Positions 7,187-14,519 of a stretch of 15,678 nucleotides of DNA are shown here, piece by piece. How positions within the stretch are numbered: the stretch's first letter is position 1; every line of letters begins with the position of its first letter. The notes beneath the pieces are model-generated. The model did not search any database and had not been told where the DNA came from. It saw only the letters and a list, made by a program, of their open reading frames with translations. The position numbers and the translations under genes were made by a program. Source of the stretch: Bacillota bacterium (lineage in GTDB: Bacteria; Bacillota; Clostridia; Peptostreptococcales; Anaerovoracaceae); contig JAGATO010000056.1 in NCBI GenBank assembly GCA_017621195.1, positions 1-15,678 on the forward strand. The letters are read 5' to 3'.

Positions 7187-7578
7187 TCCTATATTTTCTG
7201 AGCTGAATCCGCTTATTTGACAGGGAAATGTGTGATTCCTAAATTTCGCATGGTTTATCCCGCTAATTTATAGTAAATTTGAAAAGTCCTATAAATAAGC
7301 TTTTTCAAACACTAATTTATAGGGCTTCAGTCACATAATTTTAGTAATTATTTACATATAGGGATAAATAAAGAGTTTTTCTATATTTCCGTTCATGTTA
7401 CGGATCAAGATATAGGAGTGACCCGGAAATCACCGCATCATTCCTAAATAATAGCGGATGCAATACACTGAAATATAGGATTTTCATTTTTTGCTATACT
7501 TTAGCATGATACTGATGCAAAAATACAGGTTTTGTGATTTTCTCTATAAAATAGTGGAGTGATCGTGAAAAATATAGG
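7187..7578. repeat. dispersed AATATAGG-like motif array A
   Basis: About 13 variants of AATATAGG or its complement, on both strands, recur every 20-50 bp, often near 30 bp. Exact AATATAG or CTATATT occurs at 7189, 7381, 7472 and 7571. Close variants are TCCTAAATTT (7237), CATATAGGG (7355), GATATAGGAG (7409) and TCCTAAATA (7442). One pair, CCTATAAAT (7288-7296) and ATTTATAGG (7315-7323), is a perfect 9-bp inverted repeat. No reading frame or RNA gene explains it. Function is unknown. Confidence 0.5.
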
Positions 7579-7651
7579 AATTTGCCGTTCCACGCCACCT
7601 TATGCCGTCTCACACCTTCTACGCTGCGTCGCCATCAAATTTCAGAGGTAT

Positions 7652-7670
7652 GCTGGCGCTCTCCGCCAGC
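7652..7670 (-). repeat. second copy of the operon-end hairpin
   Basis: GCTGGCG-CTCTC-CGCCAGC is identical over 19 bases to the core of the terminator 42 bp away, and the downstream ATCGAA is shared as well. This copy lacks a T tract on the minus strand, so it is probably a duplication that keeps the stem but not terminator function. Confidence 0.6.
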
Positions 7671-7678
7671 CACCATCG

Positions 7679-7715
7679 AAAAAAAAAAGAAACGCTGGCG
7701 CTCTCCGCCAGCGTT
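7679..7715 (-). terminator. rho-independent terminator of the pepV operon
   Basis: On the minus strand a perfect 10-bp stem AACGCTGGCG/CGCCAGCGTT with loop GAGAG (7691-7715) is followed directly by TTCT and then a run of ten T's counted to 7679. It lies about 90 bp after the dipeptidase stop codon and in its direction of transcription. Confidence 0.9.
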
Positions 7716-7803
7716 CATCGAACATTTGGTAGAATCGCAGCGTCGCGCGCCGCGATTCCAACTTCATCTCTATCGATATTCCGCGTCCGCCTCAGCACCG
7801 CAG

Positions 7804-9288
7804 TTATTCCGCAGTCTCCGCAGCCGCAACTTCTTCCGCAGTCGGAAGCTCCGCTTCGGTGAGCCGCACGATTGCCTCGGCGAAGATCTTCGTTGCCTTT
7901 ACCATGTTGTCCAGATCCAGGCTCTCGTTCTTCTGGTGCATGATGTCCTCTTCTCCGGGGAACAGCATGCCGAAGCACACGGCGTTGGGAATGGCTCTGG
8001 CGTAGGATGCGCCGCCGATGATCATGGGCTTGGATTCGGTATCGCCGGTGAATTCCTGATAAGCCGCCATCAGGGAGCTCACCACCGGATGATCCACGGG
8101 CAGGTAGATAGGAGCATTGTGGCTTCCCTTGACGATGCCGTAGCCGTGCTGATTGATCAGCGGCATCATGGCCTCGTAGATCTGATCGTCGGTGCAGCTG
8201 ATGGGATAGCGGATGTTGATGGTCAGCTGAACCGCTTCCTCCGTCATATCGATGACGCCGGTGTTCCAGACCAGATCGCCGGACACTTCATCGGCAAAAC
8301 CGCAGCCCATGTCGGCGCCGTTGGTCTGTGCACCGATGCAGCGGTTGAAGAAGTCGATGAAATCGCCCACGCCCTCGTTGGCGAAGTTCAGCTGTCCCAG
8401 GAACTTCATCAGAATGGCGATGGCATTGACGCCCTTCCAGGGAGTCGCTCCGTGCGCCGATACACCCTCAGACGTGATTTCTAGGCTCTTGCCCCGACCC
8501 TTGCAGGCCAGCTTGTGTCCCGTCTCCCGGCTGAATTCCGCCGCCCGCGCCCGAATCTCTTCGTAGCCCTCTTCGCAGAAGACCAGCGCCTTGGCAAAGT
8601 CCGGCACGGAGTTGGAAGCCGTACCGCCCTGGATGCTGCGCAGCGCCAGTCCTTTGGCTCCGCCTGCCGTCTTGGGGAACTTGGCAGCAATGTCGAAGGT
8701 CAGAACTCCCTTCTCCCCGTGGATCAGCGGAAATTCACCATCCGGCGTAAAGCCGAAGTCCGGCGTTCCCGCCGCCTCCAGGTATTTCTCCATGCCGTCC
8801 CAGTTGGTTTCCTCGTCCAGCCCCATGATCATGCGCACGGTCTTTTTGGGGACGTAGCCCGCCTCCTTCACTGCCTTCATGGCGTATAGGCCCGCGATCA
8901 GCGGTCCCTTGTTGTCGGAGGTTCCGCGGCCGTACATGCGACCGTCCTTCACCTCGGCGCTGTAGGGTTCGTACTCCCAGCCGCTGCCCTCGGGAACCAC
9001 GTCCAGATGGCCCAGGATCGCCATGACCTCCGGAGCTTCAACGTCCACGGAGGGCGCTTTCCACTCGATATGGCCGCCGTAGTTGTCGGCGTTGAACGTG
9101 TCAAAGCCCTCGCGCTTTCCCATGGCCAGCATTTCCCGGAAGACCTGCTGCACCCCTTCGCCGAAGGGAACCGGCTGTCCGTGAATTCCCAATTCGTCCA
9201 CGCTCTTGATGCGAACCAGCGTCTGCAGGTCGCGAATCATCTCTTCTCTGTGAGCTTCCACCAGCTGAATATATTTCTTTTCACACAT
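7804..9288 (-). CDS. pepV: PepV-type M20 family dipeptidase
   Basis: This is a zinc aminopeptidase of the M20A family that cleaves dipeptides in the cytoplasm. The 494-residue product matches the PepV layout. Metal-ligand motifs are GHLDVVPEG (H94, D96), GRGTSDNKGP (D125), MGLDEETNW (E159/E160), FTPDGEFPLIHGEKG (D183) and the C-terminal histidine in IMHQKNES (about H451). A lid-domain HGATPWKGVNA follows the middle. There is no signal peptide. The ATG at 9286-9288 follows AAAGGA by 6 nt; a GTG further upstream overlaps the capA stop and lacks a site. The last 20 residues are Ala/Glu-rich. It is the last gene of the operon, 44 bp after capA, and ends in a strong terminator. Exact substrate is not readable. 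Confidence 0.9.
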   Translation of the reverse strand: MCEKKYIQLVEAHREEMIRDLQTLVRIKSVDELGIHGQPVPFGEGVQQVFREMLAMGKREGFDTFNADNYGGHIEWKAPSVDVEAPEVMAILGHLDVVPEGSGWEYEPYSAEVKDGRMYGRGTSDNKGPLIAGLYAMKAVKEAGYVPKKTVRMIMGLDEETNWDGMEKYLEAAGTPDFGFTPDGEFPLIHGEKGVLTFDIAAKFPKTAGGAKGLALRSIQGGTASNSVPDFAKALVFCEEGYEEIRARAAEFSRETGHKLACKGRGKSLEITSEGVSAHGATPWKGVNAIAILMKFLGQLNFANEGVGDFIDFFNRCIGAQTNGADMGCGFADEVSGDLVWNTGVIDMTEEAVQLTINIRYPISCTDDQIYEAMMPLINQHGYGIVKGSHNAPIYLPVDHPVVSSLMAAYQEFTGDTESKPMIIGGASYARAIPNAVCFGMLFPGEEDIMHQKNESLDLDNMVKATKIFAEAIVRLTEAELPTAEEVAAAETAE

Positions 9289-9332
9289 AGTTGTTCCTTT
9301 CTGACGTCCCCACTGTTCTGACACCCTCACCG

Positions 9333-10712
9333 TCACGATCCTGCCGGCGGGCAGCTGAGGCTCATAAACTCGTCACCGATCAGCTTTCGCACGTCCTCCA
9401 ACGCCTGTCTGGCACGGCTCAAATGACCCGATCGGGCCAATGTCTCGTTGCTGTTTAAGGCATTGTCCAGCGGAATGATGTAGTAGTTCTGCTTTCCGTC
9501 GGCCTTGAATCGATCCACCCAGGTGGGCAGGACGTCCATGGAGATCTGGCTGATCGTCCCAGTTTCCTGATCCCAGGTCACGGCCACATTGGCCAGCATC
9601 CCCTGCTCCGTATAGCGGTTATCCAGCGTTTCCGCCCGCTGATTGGATATGAAATTGCCCATGGAGTAAAATACCGGGACTTTCCGCACTTCGGCAACCG
9701 CGCCATCCGCCGCTGCGTCGTCCTCTTCGGCAACCGCGTCATCCGCCGCTGCATCGTCCTCCGGCGGTTCGTGGCTGACGGTACCGTCCGCCGTCACGTA
9801 CAGATATTCCACCGGCTGCAGCACATGAGTGTGGGAGGCGAAGATGATGTCTGCGCCGTAGCCAGCCACGCTGGCGGCGATGGACTGTTGCCAGTCGTTG
9901 GGGCTTCTCTGGTATTCCTCGCCCCAGTGCAGGTAGACGATGACAATCTGCGCGCCTTCCGCCCGGGCGTCGTCGATATCCTGCTTCAGGTAAGCCAGAT
10001 CCTCGTCCAGCTTCGGATAGGCGAAGCTGTTGATCAGCGCCTTGGACTCGTTGGACATGGCGGAACCGTTCATGGTCCGCTGACCGTTGACGCCGGTGGT
10101 CTCATAGGTATAGGCAACCACGCCCACTTTGACGCCCTTCACATCGGTGACGGCGTAACGCTTTTCCCCATCCTTGCGGGATCCTACGGTGATCATGCCC
10201 GCCTCCCGCAGGACGTCCAGCGTCCTCTGCATTCCGTTGAAGCCCCGGTCCAGCATGTGGTTGTTTGACGTGAGGGCCACGTCAAACCCGGCATCCTTCA
10301 TCGCAGTCGCCATGGAGTCAGGAGAATTGAAGGCCGGATACCCCGTGGGCGTTCCTCCGGCAAAGGTGGTCTCCACGTTGCACAGGGCCAGGTCCGCCTG
10401 AGAGATATAATCCTTTACGTATATGTAATTGTTGGTGAAATCATACGTGCCCGTTCCGCTGTCGTACTGCGCCGTCAGCTGCGTGCTGTGAGCCATGATA
10501 TCCCCAACGCAGGTGAAGGACAGCTCGATGGGCGGCAGCGGTTCCGGTTCCGAAGGCAGCGTTCCCGGCCCTCCTCCCGTGATTTCTCTCTCCGAATGTA
10601 CAAACAGCGGGATCGCCAAAGCACCCGCTGCCAGTATCATCAGAGGAAGAACGATCCGGAGAAGTCCCGTCTTTGCGGCTTTCCCCCTGGTTCTTCTTCC
10701 TTCCAGTCCCAT
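9333..10712 (-). CDS. CapA/PgsA-type membrane-anchored protein (PGA_cap fold)
   Basis: Proteins of this metallophosphoesterase-like family include CapA/PgsA of poly-gamma-glutamate capsule systems, but most members have no proven reaction. The 459-residue product has a basic N-terminus, one membrane segment (about 17-37) and an extracellular domain. Motifs in order are VGDIMAHS (69-76), CNVETTF (111-117), TSNNHMLDRG (148-157), VYLHWGEEYQ (259-268), ASHTHVLQP (292-300) and FYSMGNFIS (348-356). An acidic Ala/Asp insert of two 12-residue repeats (about 318-341) splits the domain just before YSMGNF. The start follows AGGAG overlapping the nifU stop codon, so the two are coupled. No capB or capC synthase genes are beside it, so a capsule role is not supported here. 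Confidence 0.85.
   Translation of the reverse strand: MGLEGRRTRGKAAKTGLLRIVLPLMILAAGALAIPLFVHSEREITGGGPGTLPSEPEPLPPIELSFTCVGDIMAHSTQLTAQYDSGTGTYDFTNNYIYVKDYISQADLALCNVETTFAGGTPTGYPAFNSPDSMATAMKDAGFDVALTSNNHMLDRGFNGMQRTLDVLREAGMITVGSRKDGEKRYAVTDVKGVKVGVVAYTYETTGVNGQRTMNGSAMSNESKALINSFAYPKLDEDLAYLKQDIDDARAEGAQIVIVYLHWGEEYQRSPNDWQQSIAASVAGYGADIIFASHTHVLQPVEYLYVTADGTVSHEPPEDDAAADDAVAEEDDAAADGAVAEVRKVPVFYSMGNFISNQRAETLDNRYTEQGMLANVAVTWDQETGTISQISMDVLPTWVDRFKADGKQNYYIIPLDNALNSNETLARSGHLSRARQALEDVRKLIGDEFMSLSCPPAGS
9689..9760 (-). repeat. 36-bp in-frame tandem repeat in the CapA-like gene
   Basis: Two adjacent 36-bp units (9689-9724 and 9725-9760) differ at two positions and encode DDAAADDAVAEE-like 12-residue units. 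Because 36 is a multiple of three, copy changes keep the frame. The repeat encodes the acidic insert in the extracellular domain. Confidence 0.85.
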
Positions 10713-10720
10713 GATGTCTC

Positions 10721-10945
10721 CTATCTGACGGCTTCCACGCCCTTGATTTCCGGATACTGTTCCTGTAAAATCCGCGCGATACCGCCGTTGATGGTAGCCT
10801 GTCTGTGGGGGCAGCCTGCGCAGTGGCCCAGCAGCTTCACCAGGACGATGTTATCCTCGGTGTAGTCTACGAATTCCACGTCGCCGCCGTCTCTCTGCAG
10901 GAAAGGTCTGATTTGTTCCAGTGCAGCTTTGATCTTTTCTTTCAT
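10721..10945 (-). CDS. NifU C-terminal domain Fe-S scaffold/carrier protein
   Basis: Small proteins consisting only of the NifU C-terminal (Nfu) domain hold or pass on Fe-S clusters in the cytoplasm. The 74-residue product reads IRPFLQRDGGDVEFVDY, then VKLLGHCAGCPHRQATINGG with the cluster-binding C42-x-x-C45, and GIARILQEQYPEIKGVEAV, all typical of the family. CGGAGG precedes the ATG at good spacing. Its stop overlaps the ribosome binding site of the CapA-like gene. It lies 59 bp after the binding-protein gene with no terminator between. The mixture of an Fe-S carrier with envelope genes has no obvious pathway logic. Confidence 0.9.
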   Translation of the reverse strand: MKEKIKAALEQIRPFLQRDGGDVEFVDYTEDNIVLVKLLGHCAGCPHRQATINGGIARILQEQYPEIKGVEAVR

Positions 10946-11004
10946 TTTGTAGTTCCTCCGTTTTTATTCATTTTGATTGTGATGTTGCATTTATCTACAC
11001 AGCG

Positions 11005-12255
11005 TCACTCGTCCCAGACGGGATCCGCCGTATATTCAGGTTCCATTTTTCCGTCTTCCACGCGGACGATGATGACGGGCTTGATGGGGTCGCCGTCGGC
11101 ATTCAGCGTGATGGAGCCGGTCACTCCTTCAAAGTTCTCAATGGCAGTCATCTTCTCCATGATCAGATCGCCGTTCTGGGCATCTCCCGCCTGGGCGATG
11201 GCTTCCAGAGCCAGCCGATACGCGTCAAAGCCCAGGGCTTCTTCGTTTCCGGGTTCGGCATCCTCCCCGTATTTTTCCCGATAGGCCTCTAAAAATACGG
11301 TGCTCATGTCGGTCAGGTCCGAATGGGAGTCGTAGACCGTGGTGAACCGCGCTCCTTCCACGGCTTCGCTTTCGCTTCCGAGAAATTCCTCAGTCTCCCA
11401 CTGGTTCGTCCCGATGAAGATCAGGTTCATGTCTGCCAGAGATTCCATGGCGGCGATGGCCGTCTGGGCATCGGCAGGCAGGAACACCACCTTCATGTCA
11501 TTGGTGGCCTTTTCAATGGCCTCTTTCTGTTCCGTGAAATCGGTCGTACCTTTTTCGTACTCCGCCGTATAGACGACGCTGGTTTCCGACACTTCCACCT
11601 GACCGCCGTAGGAGGCTTCCACCAGACTCCGCAATTCCTGCGTAAACTGCTGGGCCATGGCTGCGGCGTAGTCGTTATCCTTCTCCCGCAGCACGACGGC
11701 CTTGTTCTGCTTCAGAAACTCAAAGACGTACTTGGCCGCCGCCTTTCCCTGGGACGCGTCGATAAAGCAGACCCGCGCGTAGTAGGGATTGCTCTTGGTC
11801 AGGATCGGGTTGTTGCAGGTGATCCCCACGGTGGGAATCTGCGCTTCGCCGAAGACGTTGCTCCCCAGCAGGCTCAAGGTGTTGGTGTAGCTTCCCAGAA
11901 CCACCGAGACCTTGGAATTGACCAGATCCGCGGCAACCGCTTCCGCTTTGTTCATGTCGGACTGGTTATCGCCGTAGATCAGCTCCACCGGCTTCCCCAG
12001 CACTTCGGGATAGAGATCGTGGGCAAGCTCGATGCCGCGGATCTCCGCGGCTGCCCCTTCTTTATCCGTACCGATCATGGGCTCAAACACGCCGATACGC
12101 ACCACTTCCGCTGCTTCCTGCTCCAGGACTTCCTCATCCTTCAACCCCGCCACGAAGTGATTCCAGGTGGCACAGCCCGTCAGGTTAAAAACAAGCATCG
12201 CAACACAGAGCAGCAGGCCCGTTATCCTATAGTTCCATCTATCGTTTCGTTTCAT
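11005..12255 (-). CDS. LivK-like substrate-binding lipoprotein, orphan
   Basis: The 416-residue product belongs to the periplasmic-binding-protein type 1 family (Peripla_BP_6) that feeds branched-chain amino-acid or related ABC transporters. A lipoprotein signal is seen: basic start MKRNDRWNYR, hydrophobic core LLLCVAMLVF and lipobox LTGC with the lipidated cysteine at 28. The mature protein has VRIGVFEPMIGTDKEGAAAE, GIELAHDLYPEVLGKPVELI, VVLGSYTNTLSLLGSNVFGE and IPTVGITCNNPILTKSN, the usual first-lobe pattern, then a second lobe with VFLPADAQTAIAAMESL. No permease or ATPase gene is adjacent. Either the transporter is encoded elsewhere or the protein is a sensor. Start follows AGAGG by 6 nt. 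Ligand unknown. Confidence 0.85.
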   Translation of the reverse strand: MKRNDRWNYRITGLLLCVAMLVFNLTGCATWNHFVAGLKDEEVLEQEAAEVVRIGVFEPMIGTDKEGAAAEIRGIELAHDLYPEVLGKPVELIYGDNQSDMNKAEAVAADLVNSKVSVVLGSYTNTLSLLGSNVFGEAQIPTVGITCNNPILTKSNPYYARVCFIDASQGKAAAKYVFEFLKQNKAVVLREKDNDYAAAMAQQFTQELRSLVEASYGGQVEVSETSVVYTAEYEKGTTDFTEQKEAIEKATNDMKVVFLPADAQTAIAAMESLADMNLIFIGTNQWETEEFLGSESEAVEGARFTTVYDSHSDLTDMSTVFLEAYREKYGEDAEPGNEEALGFDAYRLALEAIAQAGDAQNGDLIMEKMTAIENFEGVTGSITLNADGDPIKPVIIVRVEDGKMEPEYTADPVWDE

Positions 12256-12284
12256 CCGTTACCTCTCATCGCTCATAAAACCCC

Positions 12285-12326
12285 ATAATAATTAATTATT
12301 ATATACCATTTCTCTTTTTCCGTAAA
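12285..12326 (-). promoter_or_regulatory. operon promoter overlapping an 18-bp AT palindrome
   Basis: On the minus strand TTTACG (12321-12326), a 17-bp spacer and TATAAT (12298-12303) form a good promoter. The perfect palindrome ATAATAATTAATTATTAT (12285-12302) covers most of the -10 box and the start site, a classic operator position. The start codon is about 30 bp downstream. A repressor is inferred, not seen. Confidence 0.6.
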
Positions 12327-12366
12327 GCCGCGTTTTTCTTTCGCGCGCCATGGATGTCAAGTGGTT

Positions 12367-12468
12367 GCCCTGTGGCCTGTGCCGCAGGGCTTCGATTCAT
12401 ATTCGATGGTAGCCGCGGTAAGCCGCGGCTTTCCCATGGAAGCAGTGGCCCGCGGCCTTCCCATAGAA
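12367..12468. repeat. GC-rich hairpins and 17-bp direct repeat
   Basis: Within an otherwise AT-rich gap there are two strong hairpins: GCCCTG-T-GGC/GCC-G-CAGGGC (12367-12390) and AGCCGCGG-TAAG-CCGCGGCT (12411-12430). A 17-bp direct repeat, GCGGCTTTCCCATGGAA with two mismatches, lies at 12424-12440 and 12452-12468. No T tract follows on either strand, so they are unlikely to be terminators. They may be remnants of a small palindromic repeat element. Confidence 0.55.
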
Positions 12469-12538
12469 TTTGAAGAAAAATTGTTGTAATACGTTTTAAA
12501 AATACCTCTTTATAGCCTGGTAAGGAAGCCATGCAAGG

Positions 12539-12920
12539 AAGCCTATATTTTGATTAGGGAATTCAGTTATAATACAGGTAAAATTGTAAATTCTATATTT
12601 TAAAGTATTATATCGCTATTTTATAGGAAAAATTGCAAATTCTATATTTCAAGAAATTACAACCATAATTTTTAGGGCTTTTCAGTAGAACTCCTATAAA
12701 ACATTGAAAGGACATATCCGAAATATAGAAACCAGCAAGAAATGTGAATATATAGAATTCCCATCCTCTTCTCACCCCCGGATTCCCTATATTTTTTCTT
12801 TGGAATTTAGGAAAGTACAGGACTTTCAAAAAAGCCTATATAATAGCACAGCGAAATCCCCAAAATATATGAAACACAAAAAACACTATATTTCAGCGTT
12901 ATTCATCACCGAAAATATAG
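12539..12920. repeat. dispersed AATATAGG-like motif array B
   Basis: The same motif as in array A recurs here about 15 times on both strands, every 12-35 bp. Exact AATATAG or CTATATT is at 12543, 12593, 12642, 12722, 12787, 12886 and 12914. Variants include TTTATAGGA (12619), CTCCTATAAAA (12691), AATTTAGGA (12804) and GCCTATATAA (12834). Open frames crossing it read as low-complexity peptides without ribosome binding sites. Confidence 0.5.
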
Positions 12921-13150
12921 AAAAACGACCAGTTCCGACCCCTGATCCAGTCCCTGACCTGCACCCCCTCAAAATCAGCCCTGAAACTTTCCGTAAATCT
13001 CGACCAACTTTTCAGACACCGCCCAACCCGCCGACAACACTCGACTTAGCTCGCCAATACAATATCATTTGTGATCGCCCGACAGTCCGGTATCATCCGG
13101 AAGCGGAAGCTTTTCGAAAACCTTAAGGATTATTTGCATCATCGCTGCTG
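12921..13150. other. C-rich, G-poor intergenic stretch without a gene
   Basis: The plus strand is rich in C and A and poor in G over about 200 bases before the direct repeats. An open frame that enters from array B and ends near 13126 has no ribosome binding site and no recognisable protein features. I see no RNA gene. Confidence 0.5.
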
Positions 13151-13357
13151 CCAAGCATCAAACGTCAGGTGTAAACCATTGAACCCCTAACATCAAACCT
13201 AAAGCGTAAACCATTGAACCCCTAACATCAAAACCTAAAGCGTAAACTGTCAAACGCCAAATTCCAAGTGTCAAAGTGACCCGTAATCAAACATCAAGCA
13301 TAAAACACAAATCCTCAAACTTCAAAGATCCAAGCATCAAACGTCAGGCGTAAACCA
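13151..13357. repeat. C/A-rich direct repeat block
   Basis: A 28-bp sequence beginning CCAAGCATCAAACGTCAGG occurs at 13151-13178 and again at 13330-13357 with one T/C change. Between them a 35/36-bp unit beginning GTAAACCATTGAACCCCTAA is repeated in tandem at 13171-13205 and 13206-13241, followed by a degraded third start at 13242. Shorter CAAAC-N-TCAA words fill the rest. Units are unequal and degenerate, there is no constant spacer, and so this is not a CRISPR array. Confidence 0.75.
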
Positions 13358-13392
13358 GATCAAAGAAAAATATTAAATTTTATTTAATAATG

Positions 13393-13420
13393 TTTTATTT
13401 TGGAAATAATGGTGTATAAT
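13393..13420 (+). promoter_or_regulatory. probable promoter of the nuclease-like gene
   Basis: A consensus TATAAT (13415-13420) lies in an AT-rich block. The -35 region is weak (TTTTAT at 13393-13398 with 16 bp spacing). It would give a leader of about 180 nt before the start codon at 13606. Confidence 0.45.
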
Positions 13421-13464
13421 ATTACCACCAGCCATTCGCCCGAATTGCCAGCCCAAACCACCAA

Positions 13465-13566
13465 TCGGCCGACCGACAATCCGCGATATCAGCTCGAATT
13501 GTAAGCCGCTGGATCACCCAAATCATCGAACGATCAACCGACCGCAATGACAGCTCGAAAAGTAAT
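13465..13566 (+). repeat. degenerate direct repeat in the nuclease leader
   Basis: Two related segments, around 13468-13504 and 13534-13566, share the order CCGACCG, CAAT, CAGCTCGAA and GTAA at about 64 bp spacing. They lie in the untranslated leader, which like the upstream block is richer in C than G. Confidence 0.4.
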
Positions 13567-13605
13567 CTTAAACTGTAATTGATACATCAAAAAGGAGAAA
13601 TGAAT

Positions 13606-14415
13606 ATGATCGATATATTAAAAAACATTTACGCTGTAAACGAAAAACAGCTGCACGAAATGGAAAACGCTCTGGCACAGTTTCCGGACGGGTCGCTTTC
13701 CATGCAGAAGTCGAAAAAGGGAAACCGATTGTATTGGAGCCACACCGAAAAGACGCGGGGAAAAATATGCCACGTTCATAAACGCCTCCGCGAAAAAGAT
13801 GCGTCCATTGCAGAAGGACTGCGGTTAAAGAACATATATAAGGTACGCGTCAAAGCATATCGAAACAATCTGCGATGGCTGAAGACCTGTATCGATCATT
13901 CTATGCCCTGTGGAATGGGAAATGCGATTGATCAGCTAAAAGAGCCTTACCGATCCCTGCCTGGCTTTGAAAGCGCAAGAACAACGGAACCCCGTATCTT
14001 ACAATCGGAAAACCCGTACCATCGTGAACTTCTGATTCACAAGAATTCTTTCGGCGAATCGTTTCGATCGAAGGCGGAAATGAATTTGTCGGAACTGCTG
14101 CGGAGCCAGGGAATTTCGTATCGCTATGAGATGAAGCTGGAACTCGATGGGGAATACAAGTTCCCCGATTTCACAATCAAAACCCCCGGAAGTGGTGTAA
14201 AAAAATACATCGAATATTTCGGAATGATGGATCAGGCAGACTACGGCGAAAGTGTTCTGAAGAAAATCAACTGGTATCTGTCTCATGGATTCGTTCCCGG
14301 AAGGGACGTGCTGTTTCTCTTCGAAAATTCCGACAGCGGAATGGATCTGGATGCCATCATGAAACAGATCCATGTTCTGATGGAGGACGACATCTCGACA
14401 TCGGCAACCGCTTAG
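13606..14415 (+). CDS. predicted PD-(D/E)XK-fold nuclease, orphan
   Basis: This 269-residue protein is not a named enzyme to me. The N-terminal half is basic and helical, with HVHKRLREKD and KNIYKVRVKAYRNNLRWLK. The C-terminal half has the order of a restriction-endonuclease fold: FRSKAEMNLSELLRSQGISY (E158), YEMKLELDGEYKFPDFTI (D188), KKYIEYFGMMD (E203) and then a helix with KKINWYL. The usual lysine two residues after the last glutamate is absent (F205); K219/K220 could stand in. AAGGAG lies 8 nt before this ATG; upstream in-frame codons lack spacing. No methylase, helicase or toxin partner is adjacent. The fold call rests on motif order only. Confidence 0.6.
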   Translation: MIDILKNIYAVNEKQLHEMENALAQFPDGSLSMQKSKKGNRLYWSHTEKTRGKICHVHKRLREKDASIAEGLRLKNIYKVRVKAYRNNLRWLKTCIDHSMPCGMGNAIDQLKEPYRSLPGFESARTTEPRILQSENPYHRELLIHKNSFGESFRSKAEMNLSELLRSQGISYRYEMKLELDGEYKFPDFTIKTPGSGVKKYIEYFGMMDQADYGESVLKKINWYLSHGFVPGRDVLFLFENSDSGMDLDAIMKQIHVLMEDDISTSATA

Positions 14416-14436
14416 CGCTCTGCGAAATCCGGCAAT

Positions 14437-14459
14437 CGCGAGGCCGTGGCGTCCTCGCG
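14437..14459 (+). other. hairpin after the nuclease-like gene
   Basis: CGCGAGG (14437-14443) pairs with CCTCGCG (14453-14459) 22 bp after the stop codon. No T tract follows, so it is at most a weak or factor-dependent 3' end. Confidence 0.35.
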
Positions 14460-14519
14460 GTGACATGGTGCCACAACTCACCAACCCAGAGACTTGCTTT
14501 ACCCCGAAAGATTCACGAT

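Noticed and set aside
7582..8484. 300-codon plus-strand open frame over the terminator and pepV
   Set aside because: It runs through both terminator hairpins and is antisense to the clearly conserved pepV; histidine- and valine-rich shadow protein.
11323..12288. 321-codon plus-strand open frame opposite the binding protein
   Set aside because: Antisense shadow of a gene with a clear signal peptide and family pattern; no ribosome binding site.
12299..12532. 77-codon minus-strand open frame over the GC-rich hairpins
   Set aside because: Its residues come from the repeated hairpin DNA and it ends inside the operon promoter.
12704..13126. 140-codon plus-strand open frame across array B
   Set aside because: Built from the repeat motifs and a C-rich stretch, with no ribosome binding site and no protein-like pattern.
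13151..13357. CRISPR array
   Set aside because: Repeat units differ in length, are tandem without unique constant-length spacers, and no cas gene is near.
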